Positions 9,589-19,089 of a DNA stretch of 64,000 bases are shown piece by piece. Origin of the DNA: Massilia sp. IC2-278. GTDB taxonomy: Bacteria; Pseudomonadota; Gammaproteobacteria; Burkholderiales; Burkholderiaceae_D. The notes below the pieces were generated by a model that was not told the DNA's origin, ran no database searches, and worked only from the letters and a program-made list of their open reading frames with translations. Each line of letters starts with the position of its first letter. Within the stretch, counting starts at the first letter, position 1. Both the position numbers and the translations under genes were made by a program. The DNA is taken from the NCBI RefSeq assembly GCF_020708045.1, contig NZ_JAJFES010000004.1, positions 310,001 to 374,000 on the forward strand, given 5' to 3'.

Positions 9589-9621
9589 GATGTTGTCTCC
9601 TTCCGTTCTCGTGGTTCTGTA

Positions 9622-10068
9622 TCAGTCGGCGTTGACCACCGTGCCGCTCACGCGGTGCGACTTGCCGCGGAAAAGCGCAATCGTCTTTCCTTCGGCATTC
9701 GTCACGGTGACGTCGTAGACGCCGGTCTTGCCAGCCAGTGCCTGCTCCTGCGCTTCGGCGGTGAGCAGGTCGCCTTCGCGGCCGGGCGCCAGGTAGTCGA
9801 TGGTGCAGCCGGCGCCGACGGTGTTGAAGTTGTGCGAATTGCAGGCAAAGGCAAACGCGCTGTCGGCCAGGGTGAAGATAAAGCCGCCGTGGCAGCTGGC
9901 GTGGCCATTGAGCATGTCGGGGCGCACGCGCATGCTCATGCGCGCGTAGCCCGGGCGGATTTCGTCGAGCGTCATGCCCAGGCCCTTGCTGGCCGGGTCG
10001 CGCTCGTACATGGTCTTGCCGGCCAGTTCGGCCAGGGCTTGTGCATCCTGGGTTACATCGTCAAGCAT
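9622..10068 (-). CDS. paaI: Hydroxyphenylacetyl-CoA thioesterase PaaI (hotdog fold)
   Basis: PaaI is a hotdog-fold acyl-CoA thioesterase that rescues CoA from stalled ring-hydroxylated intermediates. The ATG at 10068 gives 148 residues, standard for the family; the longer upstream frame is only paaH read out of frame. The HGG motif (residues 60-62) and catalytic Asp (about 69) are visible in ASCHGGFIFTLADSAFAFA. The start overlaps the end of paaH by 8 bases, indicating translational coupling. PaaI enzymes act as tetramers in the cytoplasm. Confidence 0.93.
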   Translation of the reverse strand: MLDDVTQDAQALAELAGKTMYERDPASKGLGMTLDEIRPGYARMSMRVRPDMLNGHASCHGGFIFTLADSAFAFACNSHNFNTVGAGCTIDYLAPGREGDLLTAEAQEQALAGKTGVYDVTVTNAEGKTIALFRGKSHRVSGTVVNAD

Positions 10069-11626
10069 GGAAACGGGCTCCGTTCGGGTTGGCCGCGAGC
10101 TTGCGGCGCAAGAGCGGCGAGACGCGGTAGCGGTCTTCGCCATAGGTGGCGGCGAGGTTCGCCAGCACGGTCACGATATGTTGGATGCCCACGGCGTCGG
10201 CCCAGGCCAGCGGACCGCGCGGGTAGTTCACGCCCTTCTGCATGGCGATGTCCACCGCGCTGACGCTGCACACGCCCTGGTTGACGGCATCGGCCGCTTC
10301 GTTGGCGAGCATGGCGACGGTGCGCATCACGGCCATGCCGGGCACGTCGTCGAGCCGGCAGACCTCGAAGCCGGCGGCCTGGAACATGCCGACCGTCGAG
10401 TAATACGCTTCGTCGCTGCACTGGTCGGCGCGCGCCAGGGCGATGCGCTTGGCGGTGGCGTGGTCGAGCAGCAGGTCGTAGACCACGGTGTTGGCGTGGT
10501 TATTGGCGGCGGCGCGCTCGGTGGCGCTGCGGCCGTCGCTCAGGAAGATGGCGGCGCCGTTGCAGTGGAAGGCCGGCGCTTCGTGCTTCTCGGCGCCGTG
10601 CAGCGGTTCGCGGTGGCCGACCGTGAAGCCGGCTTCGTTCAAACGCGCTTCCATTGGGCTGAGGATGCTGTTGACCACTTCGCGGCGCACGCTGATGCCG
10701 ACCGTGCTCGGGCGCGGCTGCGGCGCTTCGATGTTCGGCATCGGTTTCGCGGCGTCTTCGCCGTAGCGATAGAAGCCGCGGCCCGATTTGCGGCCGAGGA
10801 AGCCGGCGTTCACCAATTCCTGCTGCACCACCGACGGCGTGTAGCGCGGGTCGCCAAAGTAGGCGGCGTGCACCGATTGCGTGACCGAGAAATTCACGTC
10901 ATGGCCGATCAGGTCCATCAGCTCGAAGGGACCCATGCGGAAGCCGCCGCAGTCGCGCAGTACGGCGTCCAGCGTGGCCGGATCGGCGGCGCCTTCCTGC
11001 AGCAGGCGCAAGGCTTCGGCGTAGTAAGGACGGGCGACGCGGTTGACGATGAAGCCGGGTGTGGACTTGGCGTGCACCGGGTCCTTGCCCCAGGCCTGGG
11101 CGGTAGCGTAGACGGTCTTGGCCACTGCCTTGTCTGTTGCGAGACCGCTGATCACTTCGACCAGCGCCATCAGCGGCACCGGGTTAAAGAAGTGCATGCC
11201 AACCAGGCGCTCGGGGTGGCGCAGCGGCGCGGCAATCGCCGTCACCGAAATCGAGGACGTATTCGTGGCGAGGATGCAGCGTTCGTTCACGATGCCTTCC
11301 AGCTCGGCAAACAGGGTGCGCTTGGCGTCGAGGTTTTCGACGATGGCTTCGATGACGATGGCGGCGTCGCTCACCTGGGCCAGCGCGTCCACGGTGTGCA
11401 GGCGCTCGCGCGCCAGGTCCGCCTCGGCGGCGCCCATGCGGCCCTTGTCGACCAGCTTGCCGAAGACCTTGCCGATGTCGGCGATGGCCTTGGCTGCGGC
11501 GCCCGGACGCGTGTCGAACAGGCGCACCTGGTGGCCGGCAGCCGCTGCGATCTGCGCGATGCCGGAACCCATGGCGCCGCTGCCGATCACGGCAACGACG
11601 TTCTCCTTGGCCAGCGCTTCCATCAT
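10061..11626 (-). CDS. paaH: 3-hydroxyadipyl-CoA dehydrogenase
   Basis: PaaH is the NAD-dependent 3-hydroxyacyl-CoA dehydrogenase of the pathway's beta-oxidation stage. The first of two tandem ATG codons (11626) overlaps the paaG stop as ATGA and gives 521 residues. The Rossmann loop GSGAMGSG lies at residues 15-22, followed by two 3HCDH C-terminal helical domains: one around residues 190-290 with PVPLMALVEV and FVVNRVARPY-like segments (here IVNRVARPY), and a second near the C-terminus with GPLAWAD. The tandem arrangement is typical of PaaH-type enzymes, though this one is somewhat longer than the E. coli protein. No enoyl-CoA hydratase domain is fused. Confidence 0.93.
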   Translation of the reverse strand: MMEALAKENVVAVIGSGAMGSGIAQIAAAAGHQVRLFDTRPGAAAKAIADIGKVFGKLVDKGRMGAAEADLARERLHTVDALAQVSDAAIVIEAIVENLDAKRTLFAELEGIVNERCILATNTSSISVTAIAAPLRHPERLVGMHFFNPVPLMALVEVISGLATDKAVAKTVYATAQAWGKDPVHAKSTPGFIVNRVARPYYAEALRLLQEGAADPATLDAVLRDCGGFRMGPFELMDLIGHDVNFSVTQSVHAAYFGDPRYTPSVVQQELVNAGFLGRKSGRGFYRYGEDAAKPMPNIEAPQPRPSTVGISVRREVVNSILSPMEARLNEAGFTVGHREPLHGAEKHEAPAFHCNGAAIFLSDGRSATERAAANNHANTVVYDLLLDHATAKRIALARADQCSDEAYYSTVGMFQAAGFEVCRLDDVPGMAVMRTVAMLANEAADAVNQGVCSVSAVDIAMQKGVNYPRGPLAWADAVGIQHIVTVLANLAATYGEDRYRVSPLLRRKLAANPNGARFHA

Positions 11627-12414
11627 TCGCCCTTGAACTGGGCCGGGCGCTTGGCGATGAAGGCGGCGACGCCTTCGCGGTAGTCGTGGCTGTAGCCGAG
11701 TTCGCGCATCATCTCGCCTTCCAGCTTCAGCTGTTCGGGCAGGGTGTTGGCGTAGCTGGCTTGCAGCGCTTTCTTGGTGAATGCCAGACCCTTGGTCGGC
11801 GCGCTGGCGAAGTGGTCGGCCATGGCCAGGGCTTCGTCCATCAGCGCTTCGTCGGGCACGCAGCGCCAGATCAGGCCCCACTCTTCCGCCTTTTCAGCGC
11901 TGAGTTTTTCGCCCAGCATGGCCAGTCCCGTGGCGCGGGCATGGCCGATCAGGCGCGGCAAATGCCAGGTGCCGCCGGTGTCGGGGATCAGGCCGAGTTT
12001 GCAGAAGGCTTCGATGAAGCTGGCCGATTTGGCGGCCAGGACGATGTCGCAGGCCAGGGCCAGGTTGGCGCCGGCGCCGGCGGCCACGCCGTTCACGGCG
12101 CAGATCACCGGCATTGGCAGCGAGCGCAGGGTCATGACCAGCGGCGCGTAGAATTTTTCCACCGATTCGCCCAGGTCGACGCCCGGTGTGCCGGGAGCCA
12201 CCGCACGGTCGGCCAGGTCTTGGCCGGCGCAGAAGCCGCGGCCGGCGCCGGTCAGCACCAGCACGCGCACCGATTTGTCGGCTTGCAGTTTATCGAGGGC
12301 GTCGCGCACTTCGAGGTGCATCGCTTGGGTGAAGCTGTTCAGGCGGTCGGGGCGGTTCAGCGTCAGGACTGCGACGCCGTTTTCCACCATGTACAGGATC
12401 GATTCGTAGCTCAT
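11623..12414 (-). CDS. paaG: Ring 1,2-epoxyphenylacetyl-CoA isomerase (crotonase family)
   Basis: PaaG converts ring-1,2-epoxyphenylacetyl-CoA to the oxepin and later shifts a double bond in the linear acyl-CoA. The 263-residue crotonase-fold protein closely resembles E. coli PaaG, with GAGRGFCAGQDL (CoA-binding loop), AVNGVAAGAGANLAL (oxyanion hole) and the catalytic Asp in GLIPDTGGTW (about residue 145). The oxyanion-side Glu of true hydratases is absent, arguing for isomerase PaaG rather than hydratase PaaF. It sits 21 bases after paaE. Confidence 0.93.
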   Translation of the reverse strand: MSYESILYMVENGVAVLTLNRPDRLNSFTQAMHLEVRDALDKLQADKSVRVLVLTGAGRGFCAGQDLADRAVAPGTPGVDLGESVEKFYAPLVMTLRSLPMPVICAVNGVAAGAGANLALACDIVLAAKSASFIEAFCKLGLIPDTGGTWHLPRLIGHARATGLAMLGEKLSAEKAEEWGLIWRCVPDEALMDEALAMADHFASAPTKGLAFTKKALQASYANTLPEQLKLEGEMMRELGYSHDYREGVAAFIAKRPAQFKGE

Positions 12415-12435
12415 CTTTGTCTCCTCCGGTTTTTG

Positions 12436-13512
12436 TTATTCGTGCTGGTCGAAATCGACGATCAGCTTGTCGGTGATCGGGAAGGCCTGGCAGCTCAGCA
12501 CGAAGCCGCGTGCGACTTCATAATCTTCAAGCGCATAGTTCACGTCCATCTCGACGTTGCCCTCGACGACCTTGCAGCGGCAGGTCGAGCAGACGCCGCC
12601 CTTGCACGAGTAGCGCATGTCGATGCCGGCGCGCAGGCCGGCGTCGAGGATCGATTCCTTGTCCTTGTCCATCGTGAAGCTGGCGGCGCTGCCGTCCATG
12701 ATCACGGTGACTTCGGTCTGGTGCGCGGCGCCTTGCGCCACTGGGCGCGGCTTGTGCTCGTGCTTCGGAATGCTGGCGGCGAACAGCTCGATGCGGATGC
12801 GTTCCTTCGGCAGGCCGGCTTCCTGCAGCGACTTCGAGACGCCGTGCATCATGTCTTCCGGGCCGCAGACGAACGCCACGTCGATGTCCTGGATGTCGAT
12901 CCAGTGCTGGAGGAAGGCGCTGCACTTCTCGCCGGTGATGCGGCCGTTGAAGAGTTCGATGTCCTGCTGCTCGCGGCTCATCACGTACACGAGCTTGAGG
13001 CGGCCCATGTAGACGTCTTTCAGGTCGGTCAGTTCGTCGCGGAAGATGACGGAAGACGAAGCGCGGTTGCCGTAGACGAGGGTGAAGCGGCTTTTCGGCT
13101 CGGCCAGCAGGGTCGTCTTGATGATCGAGAGGATGGGCGTGATGCCGCTGCCGGCGGCAAAGGCCAGGTAGTGGCGTTCGCTCTCGGCGTCGAGCGGCAC
13201 GTTGAAGTGACCCATCGGCGGCATCACGTCGAGCGTGGCGCCTGGCTGCAGGCTTTCGTTGGCCCAGCTCGAGAACAGGCCGCCCGGGGTGCGCTTGATG
13301 GCCACGCGCAGGGTCTCGTCCTGCACGGCCGAGCAGATCGAGTAGGAGCGGCGCACGTCTTCGCCGTCGATCATGGCGCGCAGGGTCAGGTGCTGGCCCT
13401 GCTGGTAGGCGAAGGTGGATTTGAGTTCGGGCGGGACGGCAAAGGTGACGGCGATGGCGTCGCGCGTTTCGTGCTTCACCTTGGCGACAGTCAGTGGATA
13501 GAATTTGCTCAT
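12436..13512 (-). CDS. paaE: Phenylacetyl-CoA epoxidase reductase subunit
   Basis: PaaE passes electrons from NADPH through FAD and a [2Fe-2S] cluster to the PaaABC epoxidase. The 358-residue protein has an N-terminal ferredoxin-reductase domain with the FAD motif RRSYSICSA and the NAD(P)-binding AAGSGITPILSIIKT, then a plant-type ferredoxin domain whose first three cluster Cys are in CKGGVCSTC. The fourth is in the later FVLSCQAFP. All four cluster ligands are intact. It follows paaD by 24 bases. Confidence 0.95.
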   Translation of the reverse strand: MSKFYPLTVAKVKHETRDAIAVTFAVPPELKSTFAYQQGQHLTLRAMIDGEDVRRSYSICSAVQDETLRVAIKRTPGGLFSSWANESLQPGATLDVMPPMGHFNVPLDAESERHYLAFAAGSGITPILSIIKTTLLAEPKSRFTLVYGNRASSSVIFRDELTDLKDVYMGRLKLVYVMSREQQDIELFNGRITGEKCSAFLQHWIDIQDIDVAFVCGPEDMMHGVSKSLQEAGLPKERIRIELFAASIPKHEHKPRPVAQGAAHQTEVTVIMDGSAASFTMDKDKESILDAGLRAGIDMRYSCKGGVCSTCRCKVVEGNVEMDVNYALEDYEVARGFVLSCQAFPITDKLIVDFDQHE

Positions 13513-13536
13513 GGTGCTGTTGTTCGCTTTATTCGC

Positions 13537-14055
13537 TTAGTGGCACTTGAAGTAATCGAAAGGCTCGCGGCAGTCCAGGCACTTGTAGAGCGCCTTGCAC
13601 GGGGTCGAGCCGAACTGGCTGGTCAGCTGGGTGTGTGTCGAGCCGCAGTTGGGGCAGGCCACCTCGGGCTCCTTGAAGGCGCCGCGTTTGACGCCGCCGC
13701 GCAGGCCGCTGATGTCGATCGCTTGTTCGACCGGCGGGGCGATGCCATAGCCCTTCAGCGCGGCCTTGCCGGTCTCGCTCATCCAGTCGGTGGTCCAGGC
13801 GGGCGAGAGCTGGGTGACGATGCGCAGCTTGTCCAGGCCGCGTGCGCGCAGGGCTTCGCCCACGGCGTCGGAGATCACCTGCATCGCTGGGCAGCCCGAG
13901 TAAGTCGGCGTGATCGTCACCACGCACTCGTCGCCGTCGAAGGCAACGTCGCGCACGATGCCGAGGTCGACCACCGAGATCACGGGAATCTCGGGATCAG
14001 GGACCTCGCCGAGCCAGGACCATACCTGGTCCAGCGTGACGCTCTGGGCGTGCAT
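13537..14055 (-). CDS. paaD: Phenylacetyl-CoA epoxidase maturation subunit PaaD (MIP18 family)
   Basis: PaaD is a MIP18/SufT-family protein needed to assemble or maintain the metal centres of the epoxidase. The 172-residue protein begins with a MIP18 domain (PEIPVISVVDLGIVR, then TPTYSGCPAM) and ends with a zinc-ribbon-like tail carrying four Cys as CPNC ... CLDC. The start codon directly abuts the paaC stop, so translation is very likely coupled. Length and domain order match other PaaD proteins. Confidence 0.93.
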   Translation of the reverse strand: MHAQSVTLDQVWSWLGEVPDPEIPVISVVDLGIVRDVAFDGDECVVTITPTYSGCPAMQVISDAVGEALRARGLDKLRIVTQLSPAWTTDWMSETGKAALKGYGIAPPVEQAIDISGLRGGVKRGAFKEPEVACPNCGSTHTQLTSQFGSTPCKALYKCLDCREPFDYFKCH

Positions 14056-14820
14056 TTACCACTCCGCTCCGGGATAGGCGCGCTGCAGGAACTGCATCTC
14101 GGCCAGGATATAGCCGAGGCGTTCGCTGTGGCGCCCCTGCTTGCCGCCGCGCTGCATGTAGGCTTCGGGCGAGGGCATGGTGAGCGTGGCTTCGGCGAAG
14201 ATTTCGCTCACATGTTCGAGGAAGGCAGCGCGCAGGCCTTCGACCGGCGGGGCAATGCCCCCCTCCACCATGGCGTTATCGATGTCGTCGTAGAGGAACA
14301 CTTCGCCGGTGTACATCCAGAGTTCTTCGGCGGCGGCCTGCATCTTGGCGTGGCTGACGTCGGTGCCGTCGCCCAGGCGCACGACCAGGTCGCCGCTGCG
14401 GCGCAGGTGGTAAGTCACTTCCTTCAGCGATTTCTCGGCAATCTCGGCGATGCGGCTGTCGGTCGACTTCAGCAAGCCTTGCATCAGGAAGTAGTGCCAG
14501 GTGTCGAAGAAGAACTGGCGCATCATCGTTTCGGCGTAGCTGGCGTTCGGCTGCTCGACGAGGAGGACGTTGCGGTACTGGTGGGCGTCGCGGTGGAAGG
14601 CGAGCTTGTCTTCGTCACGGCCTTGGCCTTCGAGTTCGCCGGCGTAGGTGAGCCACATGCGGGTCTGGCCGAGCAGGTCGAGGGCGACGTTGGTCAGGGC
14701 CATGTCTTCTTCCAGGGCCGGGCCTTTGCCGCACAGCTGGGAGAGCTGCTGCGAGAGGATCAGGGCGTTGTCGCCCTGGCGCAGCACATATTCGAACTTG
14801 GCGTCCATGGTGGCACTCAC
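14056..14820 (-). CDS. paaC: Phenylacetyl-CoA epoxidase structural subunit PaaC
   Basis: PaaC is the inactive ferritin-like partner that forms a heterodimer with the catalytic PaaA. The 254-residue, all-helical protein contains the family signatures LGQTRMWLTYAGELEG and NVLLVEQPNASYAETMMRQF. It lacks the full set of carboxylate/His iron ligands found in PaaA, as expected. Its ATG overlaps the paaB stop by 4 bases (ATGA) and its stop abuts paaD. Confidence 0.94.
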   Translation of the reverse strand: MSATMDAKFEYVLRQGDNALILSQQLSQLCGKGPALEEDMALTNVALDLLGQTRMWLTYAGELEGQGRDEDKLAFHRDAHQYRNVLLVEQPNASYAETMMRQFFFDTWHYFLMQGLLKSTDSRIAEIAEKSLKEVTYHLRRSGDLVVRLGDGTDVSHAKMQAAAEELWMYTGEVFLYDDIDNAMVEGGIAPPVEGLRAAFLEHVSEIFAEATLTMPSPEAYMQRGGKQGRHSERLGYILAEMQFLQRAYPGAEW

Positions 14821-15101
14821 AGGTTCTTCACTTCTTCCGGCATCGGGAAGAAGGTGGGGTGGCGGTAGACCTTGCTGTTGGCGGGCTCGAACAGGGCTTC
14901 CTTGTCGGATGGGCTGCTGGCCACGATGTCGGCGGCGCGCACGACCCAGATCGAGACGCCTTCGTTGCGGCGCGTGTAAACGTCGCGCGCGTTGTTGATT
15001 GCCATTTCGGCGTCAGGGGCGTGCAGGCTGCCGACGTGCTTGTGGGCGAGGCCGTGCTGGCTGCGGATGAATACTTCCCACAGGGGCCATTCTTTGCTCA
15101 T
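14817..15101 (-). CDS. paaB: Phenylacetyl-CoA epoxidase subunit PaaB
   Basis: PaaB is a small bridging subunit that holds PaaAC dimers together in the epoxidase. The 94-residue protein carries the family signatures WPLWEVFIRSQHGLAHKHVG and SLHAPDAEMAINNARDVYTRR. Its length is normal. It is separated from paaA by 138 bases, unusually far for this operon, and that gap contains two palindromic repeats. Confidence 0.94.
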   Translation of the reverse strand: MSKEWPLWEVFIRSQHGLAHKHVGSLHAPDAEMAINNARDVYTRRNEGVSIWVVRAADIVASSPSDKEALFEPANSKVYRHPTFFPMPEEVKNL

Positions 15102-15160
15102 GATGTCTCCGGATGTTCAGGATGTTCGGCTTCGATAGCCGTATTGGTTTGCGGGCTTCA

Positions 15161-15239
15161 CGCGTGGGCACGGGAGCGCCCACCCTACGTTCGTCATGCG
15201 TTCGTTGAACGCGTGGACGGCGGAGCCGTCCACCCTACG

Positions 15240-15240
<1 letters not shown>
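15161..15240. repeat. Two REP-like hairpins in tandem between paaA and paaB
   Basis: The first copy spans about 15161-15190 (core GTGGGC ... GCCCAC at 15163-15182, one inner mismatch). The second spans 15211-15240 with a perfect 9-bp stem GTGGACGGC-GGA-GCCGTCCAC (15213-15233). Both are followed by CCTACGT. The two copies have the same orientation, and the second one ends exactly where the paaA stop codon begins. Transcript hairpins here could protect the paaA 3' end from exonucleases and raise PaaA relative to downstream subunits. That role is inferred from known intra-operon REP elements. Confidence 0.85.
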
Positions 15241-16229
<989 letters not shown>

Positions 16230-16250
16230 GGTCTGTCTCCCATTGCAAAC

Positions 16251-16290
16251 ATCGTGAAGCCATAATACGATACAGAAAACGAGATGTACA
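16251..16290 (-). promoter_or_regulatory. Candidate paaA promoter with overlapping inverted repeat
   Basis: Reading the minus strand, TGTACA (16290-16285) and TATTAT (16267-16262) are separated by exactly 17 bases and lie upstream of paaA, fitting a sigma-70 promoter (4/6 and 5/6 matches). An inverted repeat ATCGT-N11-ACGAT (16251-16271) overlaps the -10 element and is a candidate operator, possibly for PaaX, whose gene starts 13 bases away on the other strand. The match to the E. coli PaaX site is not obvious, so the regulator assignment is inferred from position. Confidence 0.45.
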
Positions 16291-17264
16291 CCAAAATTTT
16301 GAATCATATTGAGAAGCAAGGTTTTTCCGATTCCATGAAGCAAATGACCAGTCCCGAGTGGATCGCTCACTTCCTCGCCATCGATCCGCCACGCTCGAAA
16401 TCCCTGGTCATGACCGTCATGGGCGACGCGATTGCGCCCCATGGCGGCGCGGCCTGGCTGGGCAGTTTGATTGAGCTGCTGGGTCCGCTGGGCGTGACCG
16501 ACCGCCTGGTGCGCACCAGTGTGTTTCGCCTGGTGCAGGAGGGCTGGCTGACGGCCAGCCGCGAGGGGCGGCGCAGCCGGTATGGGTTCGATCCGAAGTC
16601 CCTGCCCCGCTTCCAGCGCGCCGACCGCCGCATCTATGCGCCGCCCGGCTTGCACTGGGACGGGCGCTGGACTTTGCTGCTGGCGCCGAACGGCAGCATC
16701 GATGGCGATTTGCGGACGGCGGTGAGGAAGGAACTGCAGTGGGAGGGCTTTGCGATGTTGGGGCCGGGCTTGCTGGCGCATCCGGCGGGCGATGTCGAGG
16801 GGCTGGCCGATGCCTTGCAACGTACCGGGGCGGCGGGCAAGGTGTTTGCCTTGAGCGCGGCCGAGCTGCCGGACGTCGGCTCGCGGCCGCTGCAGGAGTT
16901 GGTGAATGAAGGCTGGAACCTGACGGCGGTGGCGCAGGGTTATCGGGATTTCATCGCGCAGTTTTCGCCGCTGCTCGCCTTGTTGAAGGATGGGGCCGAA
17001 GTGGCGCCGGAGGCGGCGTTTGCGATGCGTTCGCTGTTGATTCACGCCTACCGGCGCTTGCAGTTGCACGATCCCTTGTTGCCGGTCGAGTTGTTGCCGG
17101 ACCCGTGGCCGGGGTCGGATGCGTACGAGGTGGCGCGCGCGATTTATGTACGTGTTGCGAGGCAGGCCGAGGTGCATGTGAATGCGGTGTTGCGGCGCGA
17201 GGATGAAGCGGCGCCAAGCGCGGATGAAGCGTTTTACCAGCGGTTTGGCGGATTGCGCGGTTGA
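16284..17264 (+). CDS. paaX: Phenylacetate-responsive transcriptional repressor PaaX
   Basis: PaaX represses paa genes until phenylacetyl-CoA binds. The protein has 326 residues from the first ATG, slightly longer than E. coli PaaX. A later ATG (16335 or 16344) would remove a non-conserved N-terminal extension. The winged-helix DNA-binding segment is [20 protein letters not shown] followed by [15 protein letters not shown] and an Arg-rich wing ([10 protein letters not shown]). A long C-terminal ligand-binding/dimerisation domain follows. Divergence from paaA over a 54-base gap suits control of the operon and of itself. Confidence 0.92.
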   Translation: MYTKILNHIEKQGFSDSMKQMTSPEWIAHFLAIDPPRSKSLVMTVMGDAIAPHGGAAWLGSLIELLGPLGVTDRLVRTSVFRLVQEGWLTASREGRRSRYGFDPKSLPRFQRADRRIYAPPGLHWDGRWTLLLAPNGSIDGDLRTAVRKELQWEGFAMLGPGLLAHPAGDVEGLADALQRTGAAGKVFALSAAELPDVGSRPLQELVNEGWNLTAVAQGYRDFIAQFSPLLALLKDGAEVAPEAAFAMRSLLIHAYRRLQLHDPLLPVELLPDPWPGSDAYEVARAIYVRVARQAEVHVNAVLRREDEAAPSADEAFYQRFGGLRG

Positions 17265-17278
17265 TCGTCGTGTCGAAT

Positions 17279-17469
17279 GGTGGGTTCGAGAACCCACCAA
17301 TGTCACCGCATAATGATCCGGGGCATGCATCGCGGGTTCGCATCCGTACCATACCGCGTGGACACAGGTGTCCACCCTACGAAACCCTGCCTTTGTAGGG
17401 TGGACTCCCGAGTCCACGCTGTTTCATCGCATGATCATCGGCACCGCATGGTGGGTTCTCGAACCCACC
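17279..17469. repeat. Cluster of four REP-like hairpins between paaX and the carboxypeptidase gene
   Basis: Four perfect palindromes lie here: GGTGGGTTC-GA-GAACCCACC (17279-17298), GTGGACAC-AG-GTGTCCAC (17358-17375), GTGGACTC-CC-GAGTCCAC (17400-17417) and GGTGGGTTC-TC-GAACCCACC (17450-17469). Copies two and three face each other through their CCTACG / TGTAGG outer ends. The spacer between copies three and four contains ATGATCATCGGC, a core also seen at other loci. The whole gene-free stretch (17265-17516) consists mostly of these elements. Confidence 0.88.
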
Positions 17470-17516
17470 GATAAGCGAGTATGATCTCGGCTTTACGCCA
17501 TCAACCAGGACACACC

Positions 17517-18650
17517 ATGTCTATCAAGATCAGCAGCCAGTTCGACGCTGGCGCCATCGAGATCGTGAACGCCACGAGCGCGAACGCCATCGACCTGAAC
17601 ATCCGCAAGGATTCGCACGCCGACATCACGCAATGGTTCTACTTCCGCCTGCAGGGCGCGCAGGGCGAGCCGTGCACGATCCGCCTGCTGAACGCCGGCC
17701 AGGCCGCCTATCCGGCTGGCTGGGAAGACTACAACGCGATGGCCAGCTACGACCGCATCAACTGGTTCCGTGTGCCGACCTCGTACGACGGCCAGGTGAT
17801 GACCATCGAGCACACGCCAGGCATGGACAGCGTCTACTACGCCTACTTCGAGCCCTACTCGTGGGAACGCCACCTCGAGCTGCTCGACCGCGCCCAGATG
17901 AGCGAAAACGTGCGCATGCTCGACCTGGGCTCCACCGTCGAAGGCCGCGACCTGAACATGCTGGTCATCGGCGAGCCGGCCGAAGGCAAGAAGAAGGTCT
18001 GGGTCATCGCCCGCCAGCACCCGGGCGAAACGATGGCCGAGTGGTTCGTCGAAGGCATGCTCGACGCCCTGCTCGACCCGGCCCACCCGTTCGGCCGCCA
18101 GCTGCTGAACGAGACCGTGTTCTACGTGGTGCCGAACATGAATCCGGACGGTTCCGTCCGCGGCAACCTGCGCACGAATGCCGCCGGCGCCAACCTGAAC
18201 CGCGAGTGGCTGAACCCGACCATGGAGCGCAGCCCGGAAGTCTTCCTGGTCAAGCAGAAGATGCACGAGACCGGCGTCGACCTCTGCCTCGACGTGCACG
18301 GCGACGAAGGCCTGCCTTACGTCTTCGTGGCCGGCAGCGAATCGCTGCCGAACTTCACGCCCGAGCAGGCCGCCGCCCAGAAGCGCTTCAGCGACAACTT
18401 CATGATCGCCAGCCCGGACTTCCAGGACGTGCACGGCTACGGCGCAACGCCATACACCGAAGAGACCCTGACCATGGGTTCGCCGCACATCACCCACGCC
18501 TTCGGCTGCCTGTCGCTGACCCTGGAACTGCCGTTCAAGGACAACGCCAACGATCCGGACCCGCAAGTGGGCTGGGATGGCGCGCGCAGCGCCCGCCTGG
18601 GTGCGGCCGTGCTGCAGCCGGTGCTGCAGGCGATCCGCGCACTCAAGTAA
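17517..18650 (+). CDS. M14-family cytosolic-type zinc carboxypeptidase
   Basis: This predicted zinc carboxypeptidase is related to Nna1/cytosolic carboxypeptidases, which trim C-terminal residues of proteins or peptides. The ATG at 17517 is preceded by AGGA and gives 377 residues. An N-terminal beta-rich domain typical of that subgroup occupies residues 1-125. The metallopeptidase domain follows, with zinc ligands in RQHPGETMAEW (His168, Glu171) and CLDVHGDEG (His261), substrate-binding Arg in ANLNREW, and the catalytic Glu in LTLELPF. All key residues are present and there is no signal peptide. The physiological substrate cannot be told from sequence. Confidence 0.9.
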   Translation: MSIKISSQFDAGAIEIVNATSANAIDLNIRKDSHADITQWFYFRLQGAQGEPCTIRLLNAGQAAYPAGWEDYNAMASYDRINWFRVPTSYDGQVMTIEHTPGMDSVYYAYFEPYSWERHLELLDRAQMSENVRMLDLGSTVEGRDLNMLVIGEPAEGKKKVWVIARQHPGETMAEWFVEGMLDALLDPAHPFGRQLLNETVFYVVPNMNPDGSVRGNLRTNAAGANLNREWLNPTMERSPEVFLVKQKMHETGVDLCLDVHGDEGLPYVFVAGSESLPNFTPEQAAAQKRFSDNFMIASPDFQDVHGYGATPYTEETLTMGSPHITHAFGCLSLTLELPFKDNANDPDPQVGWDGARSARLGAAVLQPVLQAIRALK

Positions 18651-18679
18651 TTGCGGTAAGATTCATGCGATAAGCAAAG

Positions 18680-18704
18680 ATGCCCCGCCCGCCGGGGCAT
18701 TTTT
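18680..18704 (+). terminator. Rho-independent terminator after the M14 carboxypeptidase gene
   Basis: An ATGCCCCG / CGGGGCAT stem (18680-18700) is followed immediately by a run of five T. It ends about 25 bases before the ATG of the next small gene, which must therefore start from a promoter overlapping this terminator or from read-through. Confidence 0.8.
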
Positions 18705-18729
18705 CCAACCACTTCCGAACCGAACACTT

Positions 18730-18960
18730 ATGTCCGTATTTTCCGCTCCCGTTTTCGATGCCACCGTGGTCTACGAAGGCCAGGAACTCTTCAAGGGCCG
18801 TGGCGCCGCACAGGGCTGGGCCGACAAGGTCGCCAGGGAACTCGAAACCGACGTCACCGTCGAGAAGATCGGCACCGGCTGGGCCTTGTGCGCCACCGTC
18901 GACGGCGCTCCGACCCGCTGGGGCATCTTCGGCCAGCGCCTGAGCCGCATCGAAGGCTGA
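18730..18960 (+). CDS. Small hypothetical protein (76 aa)
   Basis: The ATG at 18730 gives 76 residues with good GC-type codon use. The sequence is soluble, has no signal peptide and alternates short beta-like and helical segments (VVYEGQELFKGRG, DKVARELETDVTVEKIG, GWALCATVDG). I recognise no named family. The longer in-frame extension upstream overlaps the carboxypeptidase gene and was rejected. It lies alone between a terminator and the KaiC-like gene. Function unknown. Confidence 0.6.
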   Translation: MSVFSAPVFDATVVYEGQELFKGRGAAQGWADKVARELETDVTVEKIGTGWALCATVDGAPTRWGIFGQRLSRIEG

Positions 18961-19089
18961 TGGTGATGAGGCGTGGCCGTTAGGCAACGCTTGACCTGGG
19001 ATGCGGCTTGCAAAGCACTCTATAATGCTTCGCTGGAAAGACCGCAGTACCACCCCAGCCCTTCCTCCCGTCATACCATAGGCCGCTTC

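Noticed and set aside
11686..14868. Very long open frame on the plus strand (1060 codons) over paaG-paaC
   Set aside because: It is a GC-rich shadow of well-identified paa genes on the opposite strand; the translation is low-complexity and His/Gly/Ala-rich, without motifs or ribosome binding site.
17279..17469. CRISPR-like array
   Set aside because: Repeats are palindromes of differing stems in mixed orientation with irregular spacers, and no cas gene is present.
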